DNA of 64,000 bases from Oceanobacter sp. 1_MG-2023 (GTDB taxonomy: Bacteria > Pseudomonadota > Gammaproteobacteria > Pseudomonadales > Oceanobacteraceae), in contig NZ_JAUYWA010000005.1 in assembly GCF_030689025.1 (NCBI RefSeq), positions 104,234-168,233 on the forward strand, written 5' to 3'. Below are positions 26,933-37,568 of the stretch, piece after piece; the first letter of the stretch is position 1; each line of letters begins with the position of its first letter. A program made the position numbers and the translations under genes. The notes under the pieces were generated by a model. The model searched no databases. It saw nothing but the letters and a program-made list of their open reading frames with translations, and was not told the origin of the DNA.

Positions 26933-28048
26933 TTAGTTTTCGAGTTTGAAGCTTTTGCTCATACCGGTCAGATGCTCGGCATCACTTTCGGATGCCAGCT
27001 TGATCATCAAGCGCAGATCGTTGGCAGAGTCCGCATGGGCCAGCGCATCTTCGTAAGTAATCTCGCCTTGTTCATACAAGTGGTACAAGGCCTGATCGAA
27101 GGTTTGCATCCCCGCTTCGGTGGATTTTCTCATCAAAGGCTTAAGGGCATGAACTTCGCCCTTGCGAATCAGGTCCGATGCCAACGGTGTATTGATCAGC
27201 ACCTCAATGACCGCCCGACGTGAACGACCATCCGGCGTTGGAATCAGTTGCTGGGCAATAATCGCCTTCAGGTTAAGTGACAAATCCATCCACACCTGCC
27301 CGTGCCGCTCCGGTGGGAAAAAGTGAATCACCCGTTCCAGTGCCTGGTTGGCGTTGTTGGCGTGTAGCGTGGCCAGACACAAGTGCCCGGTCTCGGCAAA
27401 GGTCACCGCATTTTCCATAATTTCCGGCGAACGTACCTCACCAATCATAATCACGTCCGGGGCCTGCCTCAGGCAGTTCCGCAATGCCACTTCAAAGCTT
27501 TCGGTATCCAGACCCACTTCACGCTGGGTGATGATGCAGCCGTCATGCTGATGAATATATTCAATCGGGTCTTCAATACTGAGAATATGACCCTTGCTGT
27601 TATGGTTGCGAAAACCAATCATCGACGCCAGCGAGGTGGACTTACCCGTACCGGTCGCTCCCACAAACAGAATCAGACCCCGCTTGGTCATCGCCAGCTC
27701 TTTGATAATCTCGGGCAAACCGAGCTGATCAACACTGGGAATCCGGGTCTCGATACGCCGCAACACCATACCGGCGACGTTACGCTGATAAAATGCACTG
27801 GCCCGGAACCGCCCGATTCCTCGAGCGTTGATCGCAAAGTTGAGTTCCTTGGTACTTTCAAACTCATCCTGCTGCTTGCTGTTCATCAAACCCAGAACAA
27901 TATCCCGGGTCTGTTCAGCGGCTAACGGCGATTTGCTCAGTGGCAAAATCTGGCCGTTGACCTTCATCGATGGGGCAACACCGGCTGTAATAAACAGATC
28001 CGACGCGCCTTTATCGACCATCAAACGTAAAAACTTGTCCATCGACAT
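26933..28048 (-). CDS. pilU: Twitching motility ATPase PilU
   Basis: A 371-residue AAA-type secretion ATPase. It has Walker A GATGTGKST, the Asp box ILSIEDPIEYIHQHDGCIITQREVG, Walker B VIMIGEVRSPE and the His box CLATLHANNANQAL. It helps PilT drive type IV pilus retraction. The C-terminal tail (HLTGMSKSFKLEN) is typical of PilU. It is the second gene after pilT, with a 34-bp gap. ATG 28048 is preferred. Confidence 0.94.
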   Translation of the reverse strand: MSMDKFLRLMVDKGASDLFITAGVAPSMKVNGQILPLSKSPLAAEQTRDIVLGLMNSKQQDEFESTKELNFAINARGIGRFRASAFYQRNVAGMVLRRIETRIPSVDQLGLPEIIKELAMTKRGLILFVGATGTGKSTSLASMIGFRNHNSKGHILSIEDPIEYIHQHDGCIITQREVGLDTESFEVALRNCLRQAPDVIMIGEVRSPEIMENAVTFAETGHLCLATLHANNANQALERVIHFFPPERHGQVWMDLSLNLKAIIAQQLIPTPDGRSRRAVIEVLINTPLASDLIRKGEVHALKPLMRKSTEAGMQTFDQALYHLYEQGEITYEDALAHADSANDLRLMIKLASESDAEHLTGMSKSFKLEN

Positions 28049-28082
28049 AACAGCTTACTCCATGTCGTCACAATACTCCGGC

Positions 28083-29117
28083 CTAGAAAGCATCCGGGTT
28101 TTTGGCTTTTTCCTGCGCAGCTTCACGGGAAATCAGACCACGTGACAGCAAGGTTTTGAGCGACTGGTCCATGGTCACCATGCCGTAGGACGCCCCGGTC
28201 TGAATGGCCGAGTACATTTGTGCGACTTTATCTTCCCGGATCAGGTTACGAATCGCCGGGGTACCAATCATGATTTCATGGGACGCAACCCGGCCACCGC
28301 CGGTGCGTTTTAACAGCGCCTGGGAAATAACCCCTTGCAGGGATTCCGACAACATCGACCGCACCATGGATTTTTCTTCCGCGGGAAACACGTCGACGAT
28401 CCGGTCAATGGTTTTGGCAGCCGAGGTGGTGTGCAGCGTACCAAACACCACGTGGCCGGTTTCGGCAGCGGTCAATGCCAGCCGGATGGTTTCCAGATCT
28501 CGCATCTCACCCACCAGAATCACGTCCGGGTCTTCCCGCAACGCCGAACGCAGGGATTCGTTAAAGCCCAGGGTATCGCGGTGAACTTCACGCTGGTTGA
28601 TCAGGCTTTTTTTCGATTCGTGAACAAATTCAATCGGGTCTTCAATGGTCAGAATATGGTCGTGCTTGGTTTCATTGATGTAATCAATCATGGCTGCCAG
28701 GGTCGTCGACTTACCGGAACCGGTCGGGCCAGTCACCAGCACAATGCCACGGGGGATTCTGGCCAGATCCTTGAACACTTCGCCCATACCAAGCTGGTCC
28801 ATGTTCAGAACCTTGGACGGAATCGTCCGGAATACCGCACCGGCACCCCGGTTTTGGTTAAAAGCATTGACCCGGAAGCGGGCGACCCCTGGCACTTCAA
28901 ACGAAAAGTCGGTTTCAAGAAATTCCTCGAAATCCTTGCGTTGCTTGTCATTCATGATGTCGTACACCAGCGAGTGCACTTCTTTATGTTCCAGTGCCGG
29001 TACATTGATCCGGCGTACATCACCATCAACACGAATCATCGGCGGCAAGCCTGCCGACAAATGCAAATCCGAAGCACCTTGCTTGGCACTAAAAGCCAGC
29101 AATTCGGTAATATCCAT
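28083..29117 (-). CDS. pilT: Type IV pilus retraction ATPase PilT
   Basis: A 344-residue hexameric retraction motor. It has an N-terminal PAS-like domain (QGASDLHLSAGLPPMIRVDG), Walker A GPTGSGKST, Asp box ILTIEDPIEFVHESKKSLINQREV, Walker B VILVGEMRDLET, His box VFGTLHTTSA and the PilT-specific AIRNLIREDK segment. It disassembles pili for twitching and DNA uptake. The length equals Pseudomonas PilT. The gene pair is divergent from yggS as in Pseudomonas. Confidence 0.96.
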   Translation of the reverse strand: MDITELLAFSAKQGASDLHLSAGLPPMIRVDGDVRRINVPALEHKEVHSLVYDIMNDKQRKDFEEFLETDFSFEVPGVARFRVNAFNQNRGAGAVFRTIPSKVLNMDQLGMGEVFKDLARIPRGIVLVTGPTGSGKSTTLAAMIDYINETKHDHILTIEDPIEFVHESKKSLINQREVHRDTLGFNESLRSALREDPDVILVGEMRDLETIRLALTAAETGHVVFGTLHTTSAAKTIDRIVDVFPAEEKSMVRSMLSESLQGVISQALLKRTGGGRVASHEIMIGTPAIRNLIREDKVAQMYSAIQTGASYGMVTMDQSLKTLLSRGLISREAAQEKAKNPDAF

Positions 29118-29266
29118 CGCCTGTTTTCCTCTGTAGGCACAACATTTTATTCGTACAGCTGATATCTGAGCCAGGTGATGGCATGGATCAACCTTTTATA
29201 CGATCATCATATACCAGAGCGTGTAATGCTCTGCACGACCACTCAATCCTAACCAAAGCGTAACTA

Positions 29267-30010
29267 ATGTCTACAACACTTGCCGAACACTACCAGAGCG
29301 TCTGCGACCGCATCCGGCAGGCCTGCCAGAACAGCGGCCGGATACCCGAAGAGGTCAGCTTGCTGGCCGTCAGTAAAACCAAACCCGCCAGTATGGTCGA
29401 AAGCTGTTACCAGCTGGGTCAGCGTCGCTTTGGCGAAAACTATCTGCAGGATGCGGTCGAGAAGATCACCGCACTGGCTGGTCTGAGCGATATCGAGTGG
29501 CATTTTATCGGACCATTACAATCCAACAAGACCCGCGCAGTAGCCGAACACTTCCAGTGGATGGAAACCCTGGATCGCGACAAGATCGCCCAGCGTCTGA
29601 ACGAACAGCGGCCACCCCATTTGCCGCCCCTGAATGTTCTGATTCAGGTGAATATCAGCGCCGAACCACAAAAGGCCGGCCTGCCCCCCGCAGACATCAC
29701 CCGTCTGGCGGCTATGATAAACTCATTACCCCGGTTACAACTGCGCGGGCTGATGTGCATTCCGCAAGCCAGTGAAGATGAGGCTGTTGTGGTCGCACAG
29801 TTCCAGCAAATGCGGCATCTGTTTGAAGCCTTGCAACAGCAGTACCCCGGCGTCGACACACTGTCGATGGGCATGTCGAACGACCTGGAGCTGGCCATAC
29901 GCCATGGCGCTACCCAGGTACGAATCGGCACAGATATTTTTGGCGCACGTCCCGGACAGCAGAGCCACTCTGATACGGACGGCCACGACAAACACGAGGA
30001 TTCCCTATGA
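29267..30010 (+). CDS. yggS: PLP homeostasis protein YggS (PLPBP)
   Basis: A 247-residue single-domain TIM-barrel PLP-binding protein. The PLP lysine is K37 in LLAVSKTKP, followed by RRFGENYLQDAVEK, WHFIGPLQSNK and the phosphate-site SMGMSNDLELAI. It has no known catalytic activity and keeps free PLP and amino-acid pools balanced. It overlaps proC by 4 bp (ATGA), the standard pairing. Confidence 0.94.
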   Translation: MSTTLAEHYQSVCDRIRQACQNSGRIPEEVSLLAVSKTKPASMVESCYQLGQRRFGENYLQDAVEKITALAGLSDIEWHFIGPLQSNKTRAVAEHFQWMETLDRDKIAQRLNEQRPPHLPPLNVLIQVNISAEPQKAGLPPADITRLAAMINSLPRLQLRGLMCIPQASEDEAVVVAQFQQMRHLFEALQQQYPGVDTLSMGMSNDLELAIRHGATQVRIGTDIFGARPGQQSHSDTDGHDKHEDSL

Positions 30011-30825
30011 CGCATATCGCATTTATTGGTGGCGGTAATATGGCCACCGCCATTATCGGCGGCTTGTTACGCCAGGGCGACCTGTCAGCCCAGATGATTC
30101 AGGTCAGCGACCCCGGTGAAGACAAGCGCCAGGCACTGGCCAGCCAATTTGGCATCCAGACTTTTGCCGACAACCTGGAAGCCATTCGCAACGCCAATAC
30201 CGTGATTCTGGCGGTCAAGCCGCAAATGATGAAAAGCGTGCTGGAGCCATTGCGGGAAACCCTCAAGGCACGCCAGCCACTGGTCGTATCCATCGCTGCC
30301 GGTATCACCCTGGAGAACCTGGCACAGTGGAGCGGTTGCTCTGCCATTGTCCGCTGCATGCCCAATACCCCGGCATTACTCAGTGCCGGCGCGACCGGCC
30401 TGATGGCCAGCCCCGGCGTCAGTATCGACCAGCGTAATGGTGCCGACCGGCTGCTGCAGGCCACCGGCACCACCGTCTGGCTGAAAGACGAGCAGGAACT
30501 CGACATCGTAACGGCACTCTCAGGCAGTGGCCCGGCCTATTACTTCCTGTTGATGGAAGCCATGATCGCGGCCGGAACCCGACTCGGTCTGAGTGAAGAC
30601 ACCGCTCGCGCCCTGACCGTCCAAACGGCACTCGGCGCTGGCATGATGGCCTCACAATCCGATGTTGGCCCAGATGAATTACGTCGCCGGGTTACATCTC
30701 CCAAAGGCACCACGGAACAAGCGGTTTTGACCTTTGAAGAAGCCGGGATTCGTGACATTGTTCAGGCAGCCATGTCCGCAGCCCAGAACCGTGCGGCAGC
30801 AATGAACCGGGAACTCAGCGAATAG
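30007..30825 (+). CDS. proC: Pyrroline-5-carboxylate reductase ProC
   Basis: A 272-residue NAD(P)H-dependent enzyme for the last step of proline synthesis. The Rossmann motif GGGNMATAIIGGLL is at the N-terminus. The family signatures VRCMPNTPALLSAGATGL, ALSGSGPAYYFLLMEAM and LRRRVTSPKGTTEQAV are present. It lies between yggS and yggT as in Pseudomonas. Confidence 0.96.
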   Translation: MTHIAFIGGGNMATAIIGGLLRQGDLSAQMIQVSDPGEDKRQALASQFGIQTFADNLEAIRNANTVILAVKPQMMKSVLEPLRETLKARQPLVVSIAAGITLENLAQWSGCSAIVRCMPNTPALLSAGATGLMASPGVSIDQRNGADRLLQATGTTVWLKDEQELDIVTALSGSGPAYYFLLMEAMIAAGTRLGLSEDTARALTVQTALGAGMMASQSDVGPDELRRRVTSPKGTTEQAVLTFEEAGIRDIVQAAMSAAQNRAAAMNRELSE

Positions 30826-30913
30826 CATCGGCATACCCTGTGGGATGTCGCCAGCCAGCTGACTTTCTGATCCAGAACACACAGCGTTTTTTTAAGCTAT
30901 AAACGGAGTAATC

Positions 30914-31504
30914 ATGTCTCCCCTGTCACAAGTTGGAATGCTGTTGGTGAACACCATCGGCAGCATGGTATTGCTGATTTTCTTGCTGCGCTTCTTGCTG
31001 CAGCTGGTACGGGCGGATTTTTATAATCCGATTTCCCAATTCATTCTGCGTTTTTCCAATCCGCTACTGGTGCCGCTGCGTCGGGTCATTCCCGGTTTTG
31101 GTGGCTTGGACATCGCCTCACTGGTGCTGACCTATCTTGCCCAGCTGCTGTTAATGGTCGCCATTCTGATGATTGCCGGTCAATTTATGCTGCCATGGGG
31201 TTATCTGCTGGTATGGGCGCTGATTGGTGTGCTGTCACTCTGGCTCAACATCTACTTCTGGGGCTTGCTGATTACCGTCATCGCCTCCTGGGTAGCTCCC
31301 AACAGCTACAACCCGGCGCTGATTCTGATCAACCAGATTCTGGAACCCGCCATTCGTCCAATCCGTAATGCCATGCCCGACCTGGGTGGCCTGGACCTGT
31401 CGCCGATTATCGCTTTCCTGTTGATCCAGGTACTCGAAATCATGGTTATTGGCCAACTGGCCACACTCTCCAGTATGCCAACAGGCATCGCCATCGGCAT
31501 ATAA
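30914..31504 (+). CDS. yggT: YggT family membrane protein
   Basis: A 196-residue protein with two YGGT repeats (about 1-90 and 95-185), each with a pair of membrane helices around a conserved NP(I/L).. motif: ADFYNPISQFILRFSNPLLVPLRRVIPGFGGLD and APNSYNPALILINQILEPAIRPIRNAMPDLGGLD. The role is not settled; links to osmotic tolerance and division are reported for relatives. It is the third gene of yggS-proC-yggT. Confidence 0.9.
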   Translation: MSPLSQVGMLLVNTIGSMVLLIFLLRFLLQLVRADFYNPISQFILRFSNPLLVPLRRVIPGFGGLDIASLVLTYLAQLLLMVAILMIAGQFMLPWGYLLVWALIGVLSLWLNIYFWGLLITVIASWVAPNSYNPALILINQILEPAIRPIRNAMPDLGGLDLSPIIAFLLIQVLEIMVIGQLATLSSMPTGIAIGI

Positions 31505-31696
31505 TGCCAACCATGTGGCATGGGCAACGATTGCCCATGCCATTCTCCCGCACAATCGCCACCGGCTTTCCTCCGGCCTGCAAATCCAGAACCTGCTCCC
31601 GCCTTGATTTACCCGTCGGCATACGACAAACAGGCACAGCGCAAGACATTCGCCGCGCGCATGGCTAAAATGACCGACCACATTTGGAGGTGCCTA

Positions 31697-32458
31697 ATGT
31701 CGCAACAACCGCCGGATCAAAAAACCACTCATTTTGGCTACAAAACCGTCGCTACTGACGAGAAACAGGCAATGGTTGCCGATGTCTTCCACTCGGTCGC
31801 CGCCAAGTACGATCTGATGAACGACCTGATGTCGTTCGGAGTGCATCGTTTGTGGAAACGCATCACCATCGAAATGAGCGGTGTTCGCCCTGGCAATCAG
31901 GTACTCGACCTGGCCGGGGGCACTGGCGACCTGACCAAGAAATTCGCCCGTATTGTTGGCCCTCAAGGCAAGGTAGTACTGGCCGACATCAATTCCTCCA
32001 TGCTGAATGTCGGCCGCGACCGTCTGACCGACCAGGGTTACGTTGGCAATATCGAGTACGTCCAGGCCAATGCCGAATGCCTGCCATTCGAAGACAACAG
32101 TTTTGATGTGGTGACGATTGCCTTTGGCTTGCGGAATGTCACCGACAAGGATGGCGCACTGGCGTCCATCACCCGGGTACTCAAGCCCGGCGGTCGCCTG
32201 CTGGTGCTGGAGTTTTCCAAGCCCACCAACCCCTTGATGAGCAAGGCCTACGACCTCTACTCATTCTCGGCACTGCCGTTTATGGGCAAACTGGTGACCA
32301 ACGATGCCGACAGCTATCGTTACCTGGCCGAATCCATCCGCATGCACCCGGATCAGGAAACCCTCAAAGGCATGATGGAAAACGCCGGACTGGTACGTTG
32401 TTCCTACCATAACCTCACCAGCGGCGTGGTCGCTTTGCACCGGGGAATCAAACCCTGA
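31697..32458 (+). CDS. ubiE: Ubiquinone/menaquinone methyltransferase UbiE
   Basis: A 253-residue SAM-dependent C-methyltransferase. It has the motif [13 protein letters not shown] (69-80), [22 protein letters not shown] at the N-terminus and [15 protein letters not shown]. It methylates the quinone ring in ubiquinone synthesis. GGAGG precedes ATG 31697; a longer in-frame reading upstream lacks family similarity. Its stop overlaps ubiJ. Confidence 0.95.
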   Translation: MSQQPPDQKTTHFGYKTVATDEKQAMVADVFHSVAAKYDLMNDLMSFGVHRLWKRITIEMSGVRPGNQVLDLAGGTGDLTKKFARIVGPQGKVVLADINSSMLNVGRDRLTDQGYVGNIEYVQANAECLPFEDNSFDVVTIAFGLRNVTDKDGALASITRVLKPGGRLLVLEFSKPTNPLMSKAYDLYSFSALPFMGKLVTNDADSYRYLAESIRMHPDQETLKGMMENAGLVRCSYHNLTSGVVALHRGIKP

Positions 32459-33120
32459 TGTTTTCTCTGCCAGCAGAACTGACCCATGCCCTGTGTTTGC
32501 CATGGGAAGCGGCAATCAATCACGCCTTGCGCTACGATCCTGCCACCCTGCAACAGCTGGGCCGCTATAACGGCCGACTGGTGCATATTCGTCTGGTGGC
32601 GACCGGAACCCTGTCGCTGCGTATTCTCGACCAGGGCATCGAACTGGGGCTGTCCCAACAGGACCCTGACGAGCTGGCCATGGCGGATGTCACCCTCACA
32701 GGTACCTTGCCCGACTTTATCAGCCTTGCCCGTGCCAACAACAAGGCCAGTGTACTGATGTCAGGCGCTGTCGCCATCGAAGGTGACACCGAACTGGCCA
32801 TGGCACTCAGCCGCCTGATGGATCAACTCGATATCGACTGGGAAGCCATGATCAGCCCGGCCACCGGAGGCCTGATAGCCCACCAGATCGGCGCAGGCCT
32901 GCGGGGCCTGATGAGTTGGGGACAAGCCACCGCCAAAACCATGTCCACCGCCGCCCGGGACTACGCAGTGGAAGAAGCCGGATTACTGGTCTCCCAGACT
33001 GAAATGGATCAGGTTGCCGACCAGATCGACCAACTCAAGCTAGCAACCGACCGCCTGGCCGCTCGCATCCAGTTATTGGAAGCGAGCCGTTCGACGCAAC
33101 CAGGTAAGGGAGAGAAATAA
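32458..33120 (+). CDS. ubiJ: Ubiquinone biosynthesis accessory factor UbiJ
   Basis: A 220-residue protein with an N-terminal SCP2 lipid-binding domain (about 15-115) and a C-terminal coiled coil (DQVADQIDQLKLATDRLAARIQLLE). UbiJ binds isoprenoid intermediates and, with UbiK, supports the soluble Ubi complex. The start overlaps the ubiE stop (TGATG) and the gene leads into ubiB, the usual ubiE-J-B order. Confidence 0.92.
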   Translation: MFSLPAELTHALCLPWEAAINHALRYDPATLQQLGRYNGRLVHIRLVATGTLSLRILDQGIELGLSQQDPDELAMADVTLTGTLPDFISLARANNKASVLMSGAVAIEGDTELAMALSRLMDQLDIDWEAMISPATGGLIAHQIGAGLRGLMSWGQATAKTMSTAARDYAVEEAGLLVSQTEMDQVADQIDQLKLATDRLAARIQLLEASRSTQPGKGEK

Positions 33121-33123
33121 ATC

Positions 33124-34761
33124 GTGTCCCGACTCTGGCGTTTATGGAAAATCCTGTTTGTTTTCAGCAAGTACCGCCTCGATGGCCTGATTCCGCTGCA
33201 GCACCTGCCGTTCAGTTTGAGGATTCTGCTGTGGATAGCACCCTGGCGTCTGAGTCCGGTACCGCCCAACCTCAGTCGTGGTGCCCGCTTGCGACTGGCG
33301 CTGGAAGCACTGGGACCGATTTTCATCAAGTTCGGCCAGATCCTCTCGACCCGGCCCGATCTTGTGCCCGACGATATGGTGCAGGAACTGAAACGCCTGC
33401 AAGACAAGGTACCGCCCTTTCCGGAAGATCAGGCCATCGCCTTGATCGAAGCCCAGCTGGGCCAGTCCGTCGAGCAGCTGTTTGCCGAATTCTCTCCGAC
33501 GCCATTGGCCTCGGCTTCCATTGCCCAGGTACACACCGCCCGCCTGTTTGATGGCAAGGACGTGGTAGTCAAGGTGGTTCGTCCCAACATCGAACATACG
33601 ATAGAACGGGATTTGCAGCTGCTCGAAACCATGGCAAAACTGGCCGTGACCTATTCCGCCGACGCCCGCCGCCTGAAGCCGATGGAAGTGGTCGAAGATT
33701 ACCGCCACACCATTTACGGCGAGCTGAACCTGCAGATTGAAGCCTCCAACGCCACGCAGTTGCGCCGCAACTTTGCCGACTCCGACGATCTCTATATTCC
33801 GGAAGTGTACTGGGATTACACCCGCACCAGCGTGATGGTCAGTGAACGTATTTACGGTATTCCTGTGGCCAATATCGATGAGCTGCGGGCCCAGGGCACC
33901 AATATGAAGTTGCTCGCCGAACGTGGCGTTGAGATCTTCTTTACCCAGGTATTCCGCGACAGCTTTTTCCATGCCGATATGCACCCCGGTAATATTTTTG
34001 TCTCCCGCGAGCACCCCGAATCGCCACAATACATCGGTATCGACTGCGGCATCGTCGGTAGCCTGACCGACGAAGACCAGCATTATCTGGCCATGAACCT
34101 GCTGGCCTTTTTTAATCAGGACTATTATCAGGTTGCCCAGTTACACGTCGATTCTGGCTGGGTACCCGCGACCACCAAGGTGCATGACCTGGCCGCGGCC
34201 ATTCGCAGTGTCTGCGAACCCATCTTTGAAAAACCACTGGCGGAGATTTCCTTTGGCCAGGTACTGATCCAGCTGTTCAGCACCGCTCGCCGCTTCAATA
34301 TGGAAGTACAGCCCCAACTGGTACTGCTACAAAAAACCCTGCTCAATATCGAAGGGCTGGGTCGTCAACTGTATCCCGAGCTGGATTTGTGGAGCACCGC
34401 CAAGCCCTACCTGGAGCGCTGGGTGCGTGACCGTTTTGGCCCCAAGGCGGCGTTTCAGGAACTCAAACGGCAACTGCCGAGCTGGATCGAAAAAGCCCCG
34501 AAAATGCCAGGGCTGCTGCATGGTGCGCTCACTCGCATCAACCACATGGACGAAAACCAGCAGCAGTTGCAACGCGAAATCACCGCCCTGCGTCAGGCAC
34601 TGGAATATCAGAACCAGCAAAAACGCCATCATATTCTGGCCAGTCTGATGACCGTCGGCGGCCTGTTTCTGTGGTGGCAAGCCTTTGCACTGGGCATCAC
34701 CGACGCCCTTGGTATCAGCATCAGCTTGCTAGGGTTGTTATGGATATTACTCAAGGCCTGA
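33124..34761 (+). CDS. ubiB: Ubiquinone biosynthesis kinase-like ATPase UbiB
   Basis: A 545-residue member of the ADCK/UbiB atypical kinase family. It has the KxGQ motif ([14 protein letters not shown]), the Ala-rich loop ([11 protein letters not shown]), the VVVKVVRP lysine and [11 protein letters not shown]. Two C-terminal membrane helices end the protein. It uses ATP hydrolysis to help extract quinone intermediates from the membrane. The start is GTG 33124, 3 bp after ubiJ. Confidence 0.95.
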   Translation: MSRLWRLWKILFVFSKYRLDGLIPLQHLPFSLRILLWIAPWRLSPVPPNLSRGARLRLALEALGPIFIKFGQILSTRPDLVPDDMVQELKRLQDKVPPFPEDQAIALIEAQLGQSVEQLFAEFSPTPLASASIAQVHTARLFDGKDVVVKVVRPNIEHTIERDLQLLETMAKLAVTYSADARRLKPMEVVEDYRHTIYGELNLQIEASNATQLRRNFADSDDLYIPEVYWDYTRTSVMVSERIYGIPVANIDELRAQGTNMKLLAERGVEIFFTQVFRDSFFHADMHPGNIFVSREHPESPQYIGIDCGIVGSLTDEDQHYLAMNLLAFFNQDYYQVAQLHVDSGWVPATTKVHDLAAAIRSVCEPIFEKPLAEISFGQVLIQLFSTARRFNMEVQPQLVLLQKTLLNIEGLGRQLYPELDLWSTAKPYLERWVRDRFGPKAAFQELKRQLPSWIEKAPKMPGLLHGALTRINHMDENQQQLQREITALRQALEYQNQQKRHHILASLMTVGGLFLWWQAFALGITDALGISISLLGLLWILLKA

Positions 34762-34888
34762 CGACCGTAACCGCTTGCGGTATGCTCACAGCCCGGATAA
34801 CACCACCGCGCCAGTCACCACACCATTGGCGGCACCGTTTGAATTTTCGACACGGCTTCAGCGTGTCGACCAGCAGGTAATACGCAAC

Positions 34889-35272
34889 ATGAACAGCAAC
34901 TGGCTAGATGCCGTAAAATGGGATGACAAGGGTCTGGTACCCGCCATCGCCCAGGATTACAAAACCGGTCGCATCCTGATGATGGCCTGGATGAATCGCG
35001 AAGCCCTCGCTCTGACCATTGAGGAAAATCGCGCCATTTATTACTCTCGCTCACGCCAGAAGCTGTGGCGCAAAGGCGAAGAATCGGGCCATATCCAGCC
35101 CTTGCATGAAGTCCGCCTCGACTGCGATGCCGATGTCATTGTGTTACAGGTCGAACAATTAGGCGGCATTGCCTGTCACACCGGCCGCGAAAGCTGCTTT
35201 TATCAAGTGTGGCAGGACGGCGAATGGGTCGCGGTTGACCCGGTATTAAAAGATCCGCAAGAAATCTACTAG
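34889..35272 (+). CDS. hisI: Phosphoribosyl-AMP cyclohydrolase HisI
   Basis: A 127-residue stand-alone HisI domain for the third step of histidine synthesis. It has [10 protein letters not shown], the [18 protein letters not shown] motif and the zinc-binding Cys residues in [13 protein letters not shown] and [14 protein letters not shown] 34889 is used; an upstream in-frame stretch is not conserved. It is split from hisE as in Pseudomonas, not fused as in E. coli. Confidence 0.94.
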   Translation: MNSNWLDAVKWDDKGLVPAIAQDYKTGRILMMAWMNREALALTIEENRAIYYSRSRQKLWRKGEESGHIQPLHEVRLDCDADVIVLQVEQLGGIACHTGRESCFYQVWQDGEWVAVDPVLKDPQEIY

Positions 35273-35313
35273 ATCGGGTCTGATCTTCCATAATTCACAG
35301 AGCTGTTATAAAA

Positions 35314-35646
35314 ATGAGTGATATTCTCTCCTCCCTGGGTGACATCCTCGACGAACGCAAAGGCGCGTCGGCAGATTCCTCTTACGTGGCCAGTCTGTAC
35401 ACCAAGGGCCTGAACAAGATTCTGGAAAAAGTGGGTGAAGAAGCCACCGAAACCATTATCGCCGCCAAGGACGCCGAGCGCAGTGGTGATAACCAGGACG
35501 TTATCTACGAAACCGCCGACCTCTGGTTTCACAGCCTGGTAGCGCTGGCGCATCTGGGTGAACGCCCGGAAGCCGTGATTAACGAACTGGCCCGTCGCTT
35601 CAATATGTCCGGGCTGGAAGAAAAAGCGTCACGCGGCGACCAATAA
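35314..35646 (+). CDS. hisE: Phosphoribosyl-ATP diphosphatase HisE
   Basis: A 110-residue all-alpha MazG-like enzyme for the second step of histidine synthesis. The signature [17 protein letters not shown] (about 38-54) and [14 protein letters not shown] (about 68-81) are the metal and substrate sites. It follows hisI by 41 bp. Confidence 0.94.
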   Translation: MSDILSSLGDILDERKGASADSSYVASLYTKGLNKILEKVGEEATETIIAAKDAERSGDNQDVIYETADLWFHSLVALAHLGERPEAVINELARRFNMSGLEEKASRGDQ

Positions 35647-35682
35647 CCCCGCTGCCATACGTTTATCCGTAAGGACATCAAG

Positions 35683-36015
35683 ATGACTGACTGTATTTTT
35701 TGCAAAATAGTGGCAGGCGAGATTCCGGCCAACAAGGTCTACGAAGACGATGATTTTCTGGCGTTCCACGATATTGCCCCCAAGGCAGAGACTCACTTGC
35801 TGGTGATTCCCAAACGCCATATCGTCAATCTCAACGACCTCAACGACACAGACAGCGCCTTGATGGGCAAATTGATGCTGACTATTCCGCGTATTGCCGC
35901 CACCCAGAACCTGACCGGCTATCGCACCATCACCAATACCGGTGTCGAAGGCGGACAAGAAGTATTTCATATGCATTTTCATATTCTGGGCGGCTCTGCG
36001 CTGCCCGGATTCTGA
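35683..36015 (+). CDS. hinT: Histidine triad nucleotide-binding protein (HinT-type)
   Basis: A 110-residue HIT hydrolase. The triad HMHFH is at 96-100 followed by ILGG. The N-terminal CIFCKIVAGEIPA is the zinc-like start seen in bacterial HinT. It hydrolyses aminoacyl- and purine phosphoramidates. It is inserted between hisE and tatA, an arrangement seen in several gammaproteobacteria. Confidence 0.92.
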   Translation: MTDCIFCKIVAGEIPANKVYEDDDFLAFHDIAPKAETHLLVIPKRHIVNLNDLNDTDSALMGKLMLTIPRIAATQNLTGYRTITNTGVEGGQEVFHMHFHILGGSALPGF

Positions 36016-36036
36016 GCACTCAACGAGGACACACTT

Positions 36037-36291
36037 ATGCTTGGCGGTATCAGCATCTGGCAATTGGTTATCATCCTGGTCATCGTGATCGTGATTTTTG
36101 GCACCAAGAAACTGCGCAATATGGGCGGTGATCTTGGCGGAGCCATCAAAAACTTCAAAAGTGCAATGAACGAAGGCGCCGACAAGGACGACGACGCTGC
36201 CGCCCCGGCCAAACCCAAACCGCTGATGTCTGATCAGTCTGGCAGCGTGGAAAAAGATGCTGACTTCAGCGAGCAGAAAGACAAGCACTGA
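36037..36291 (+). CDS. tatA: Sec-independent protein translocase TatA
   Basis: An 84-residue protein: an N-terminal membrane helix ([16 protein letters not shown]), a short FGTKKLR hinge, an amphipathic helix ([20 protein letters not shown]) and an acidic and lysine-rich tail. It forms the variable pore of the twin-arginine system, which exports folded proteins, including molybdoenzymes that need the cofactor made by the moa genes. tatB starts in its stop codon. Confidence 0.93.
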   Translation: MLGGISIWQLVIILVIVIVIFGTKKLRNMGGDLGGAIKNFKSAMNEGADKDDDAAAPAKPKPLMSDQSGSVEKDADFSEQKDKH

Positions 36292-36746
36292 TGTTTGATA
36301 TCGGCTTTCTCGAGCTTGTGGTTGTCGGCGTCCTTGGTTTGTTGGTGCTTGGCCCGGAGCGTCTGCCCAAGGCAGCCCGTACCGTTGGCCTGATGATTGG
36401 CCGTGTGCGCCGTACCATGAGTGGCTTCCAGGATGAACTGGAGCGCCAGGTACGGGCCGATGAACTGCGGGAAAAACTCAAGGACCCTTACGCCACGTTT
36501 CTCGATGACGACGACCGTCGGCCAGCCGCCGTGCGGGACAGCGCAAAGGGTACAGACCACGGCCAGCCCCCTGCGGCAGAACCGGCGACCGCAGCAGCAG
36601 CCACAGCCAGACCAGCCATCGACAGCCGGGAAGCCGTATCACCGGCAGCCATCGACCCTGAATACCCGTCTGGTACCGGCGACCAACCCCGTATATTGCC
36701 CGATATACCGACACCACCTGCCAAGGACATCAAGCCCGAATCATGA
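36291..36746 (+). CDS. tatB: Sec-independent protein translocase TatB
   Basis: A 151-residue protein. The N-terminal helix [28 protein letters not shown] is typical, followed by an amphipathic helix to about residue 70 and a long low-complexity Ala/Pro tail. TatB with TatC recognises twin-arginine signals. It overlaps tatA by 1 bp and tatC by 4 bp. Confidence 0.92.
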   Translation: MFDIGFLELVVVGVLGLLVLGPERLPKAARTVGLMIGRVRRTMSGFQDELERQVRADELREKLKDPYATFLDDDDRRPAAVRDSAKGTDHGQPPAAEPATAAAATARPAIDSREAVSPAAIDPEYPSGTGDQPRILPDIPTPPAKDIKPES

Positions 36747-37504
36747 GCCAGGATCAGGAACAACCCCTTATTGCCCATCTGGTCGAACTGCGCAACCGCT
36801 TGCTGAAGTCGGTGCTGGTGGTATTGGCACTGTTTCTTGGCATGTTCTATTTTGCCAACGACCTGTATCTGATACTGGTTCAGCCGCTCTCGGTCCTGCT
36901 CCCTGAAACCCAGGGACAAATGATCGCCATCGGCGTTGCCTCACCCTTTCTGGTGCCGTTCAAGCTGACACTGGTACTGGCGGTACTGATCGCCATGCCC
37001 TTTATGCTGCACCAGCTCTGGGGGTTTATCTCACCGGGCCTGTATCAAAATGAAAAGCGCTTTGCCGTACCGCTGTTGCTGTCCAGCACCATCCTGTTTT
37101 ACACCGGCATTCTGTTTGCCTACTACGTGGTCCTGCCGCTGGCGTTTGGTTTTTTTACCATGGCCGGGCCGGATGGCATTTCGTTTATGCCCGACATCGC
37201 CAACGTACTCGACTTTATTCTGAAGATCTTTTTTGCCTTTGGCTTCGCCTTCGAGATACCTGTGGCCACCTTTCTGATGGTCTTGAGCGGCATCACCACC
37301 GTTGCTTCCCTGAGTGAAAAACGGCCGTATATTTTCCTTGGCTGTTTTGTTGTCGGCATGCTGGTGACACCTCCCGACATTATCTCTCAAACCATTCTGG
37401 CGCTGCCCATGTACGCCCTGTTTGAAGGGGGAATACTGGCCGCTCGCCTGATCCGCCAACCCGTCGATGAAGACGAGCCGCAGGACGCCACAGACACCCT
37501 GTGA
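36743..37504 (+). CDS. tatC: Sec-independent protein translocase TatC
   Basis: A 253-residue protein with six membrane helices. It has the N-terminal [12 protein letters not shown], the conserved [16 protein letters not shown] loop and [10 protein letters not shown], and ends in a charged cytoplasmic tail. It is the receptor core of the Tat translocon. The next gene, metX, starts 64 bp downstream. Confidence 0.96.
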   Translation: MSQDQEQPLIAHLVELRNRLLKSVLVVLALFLGMFYFANDLYLILVQPLSVLLPETQGQMIAIGVASPFLVPFKLTLVLAVLIAMPFMLHQLWGFISPGLYQNEKRFAVPLLLSSTILFYTGILFAYYVVLPLAFGFFTMAGPDGISFMPDIANVLDFILKIFFAFGFAFEIPVATFLMVLSGITTVASLSEKRPYIFLGCFVVGMLVTPPDIISQTILALPMYALFEGGILAARLIRQPVDEDEPQDATDTL

Positions 37505-37568
37505 TTCCCCGCGATTACTGCTACACTCGCCTTTTACCCAGCTTCTATACTCCAGGAATACGCCCACC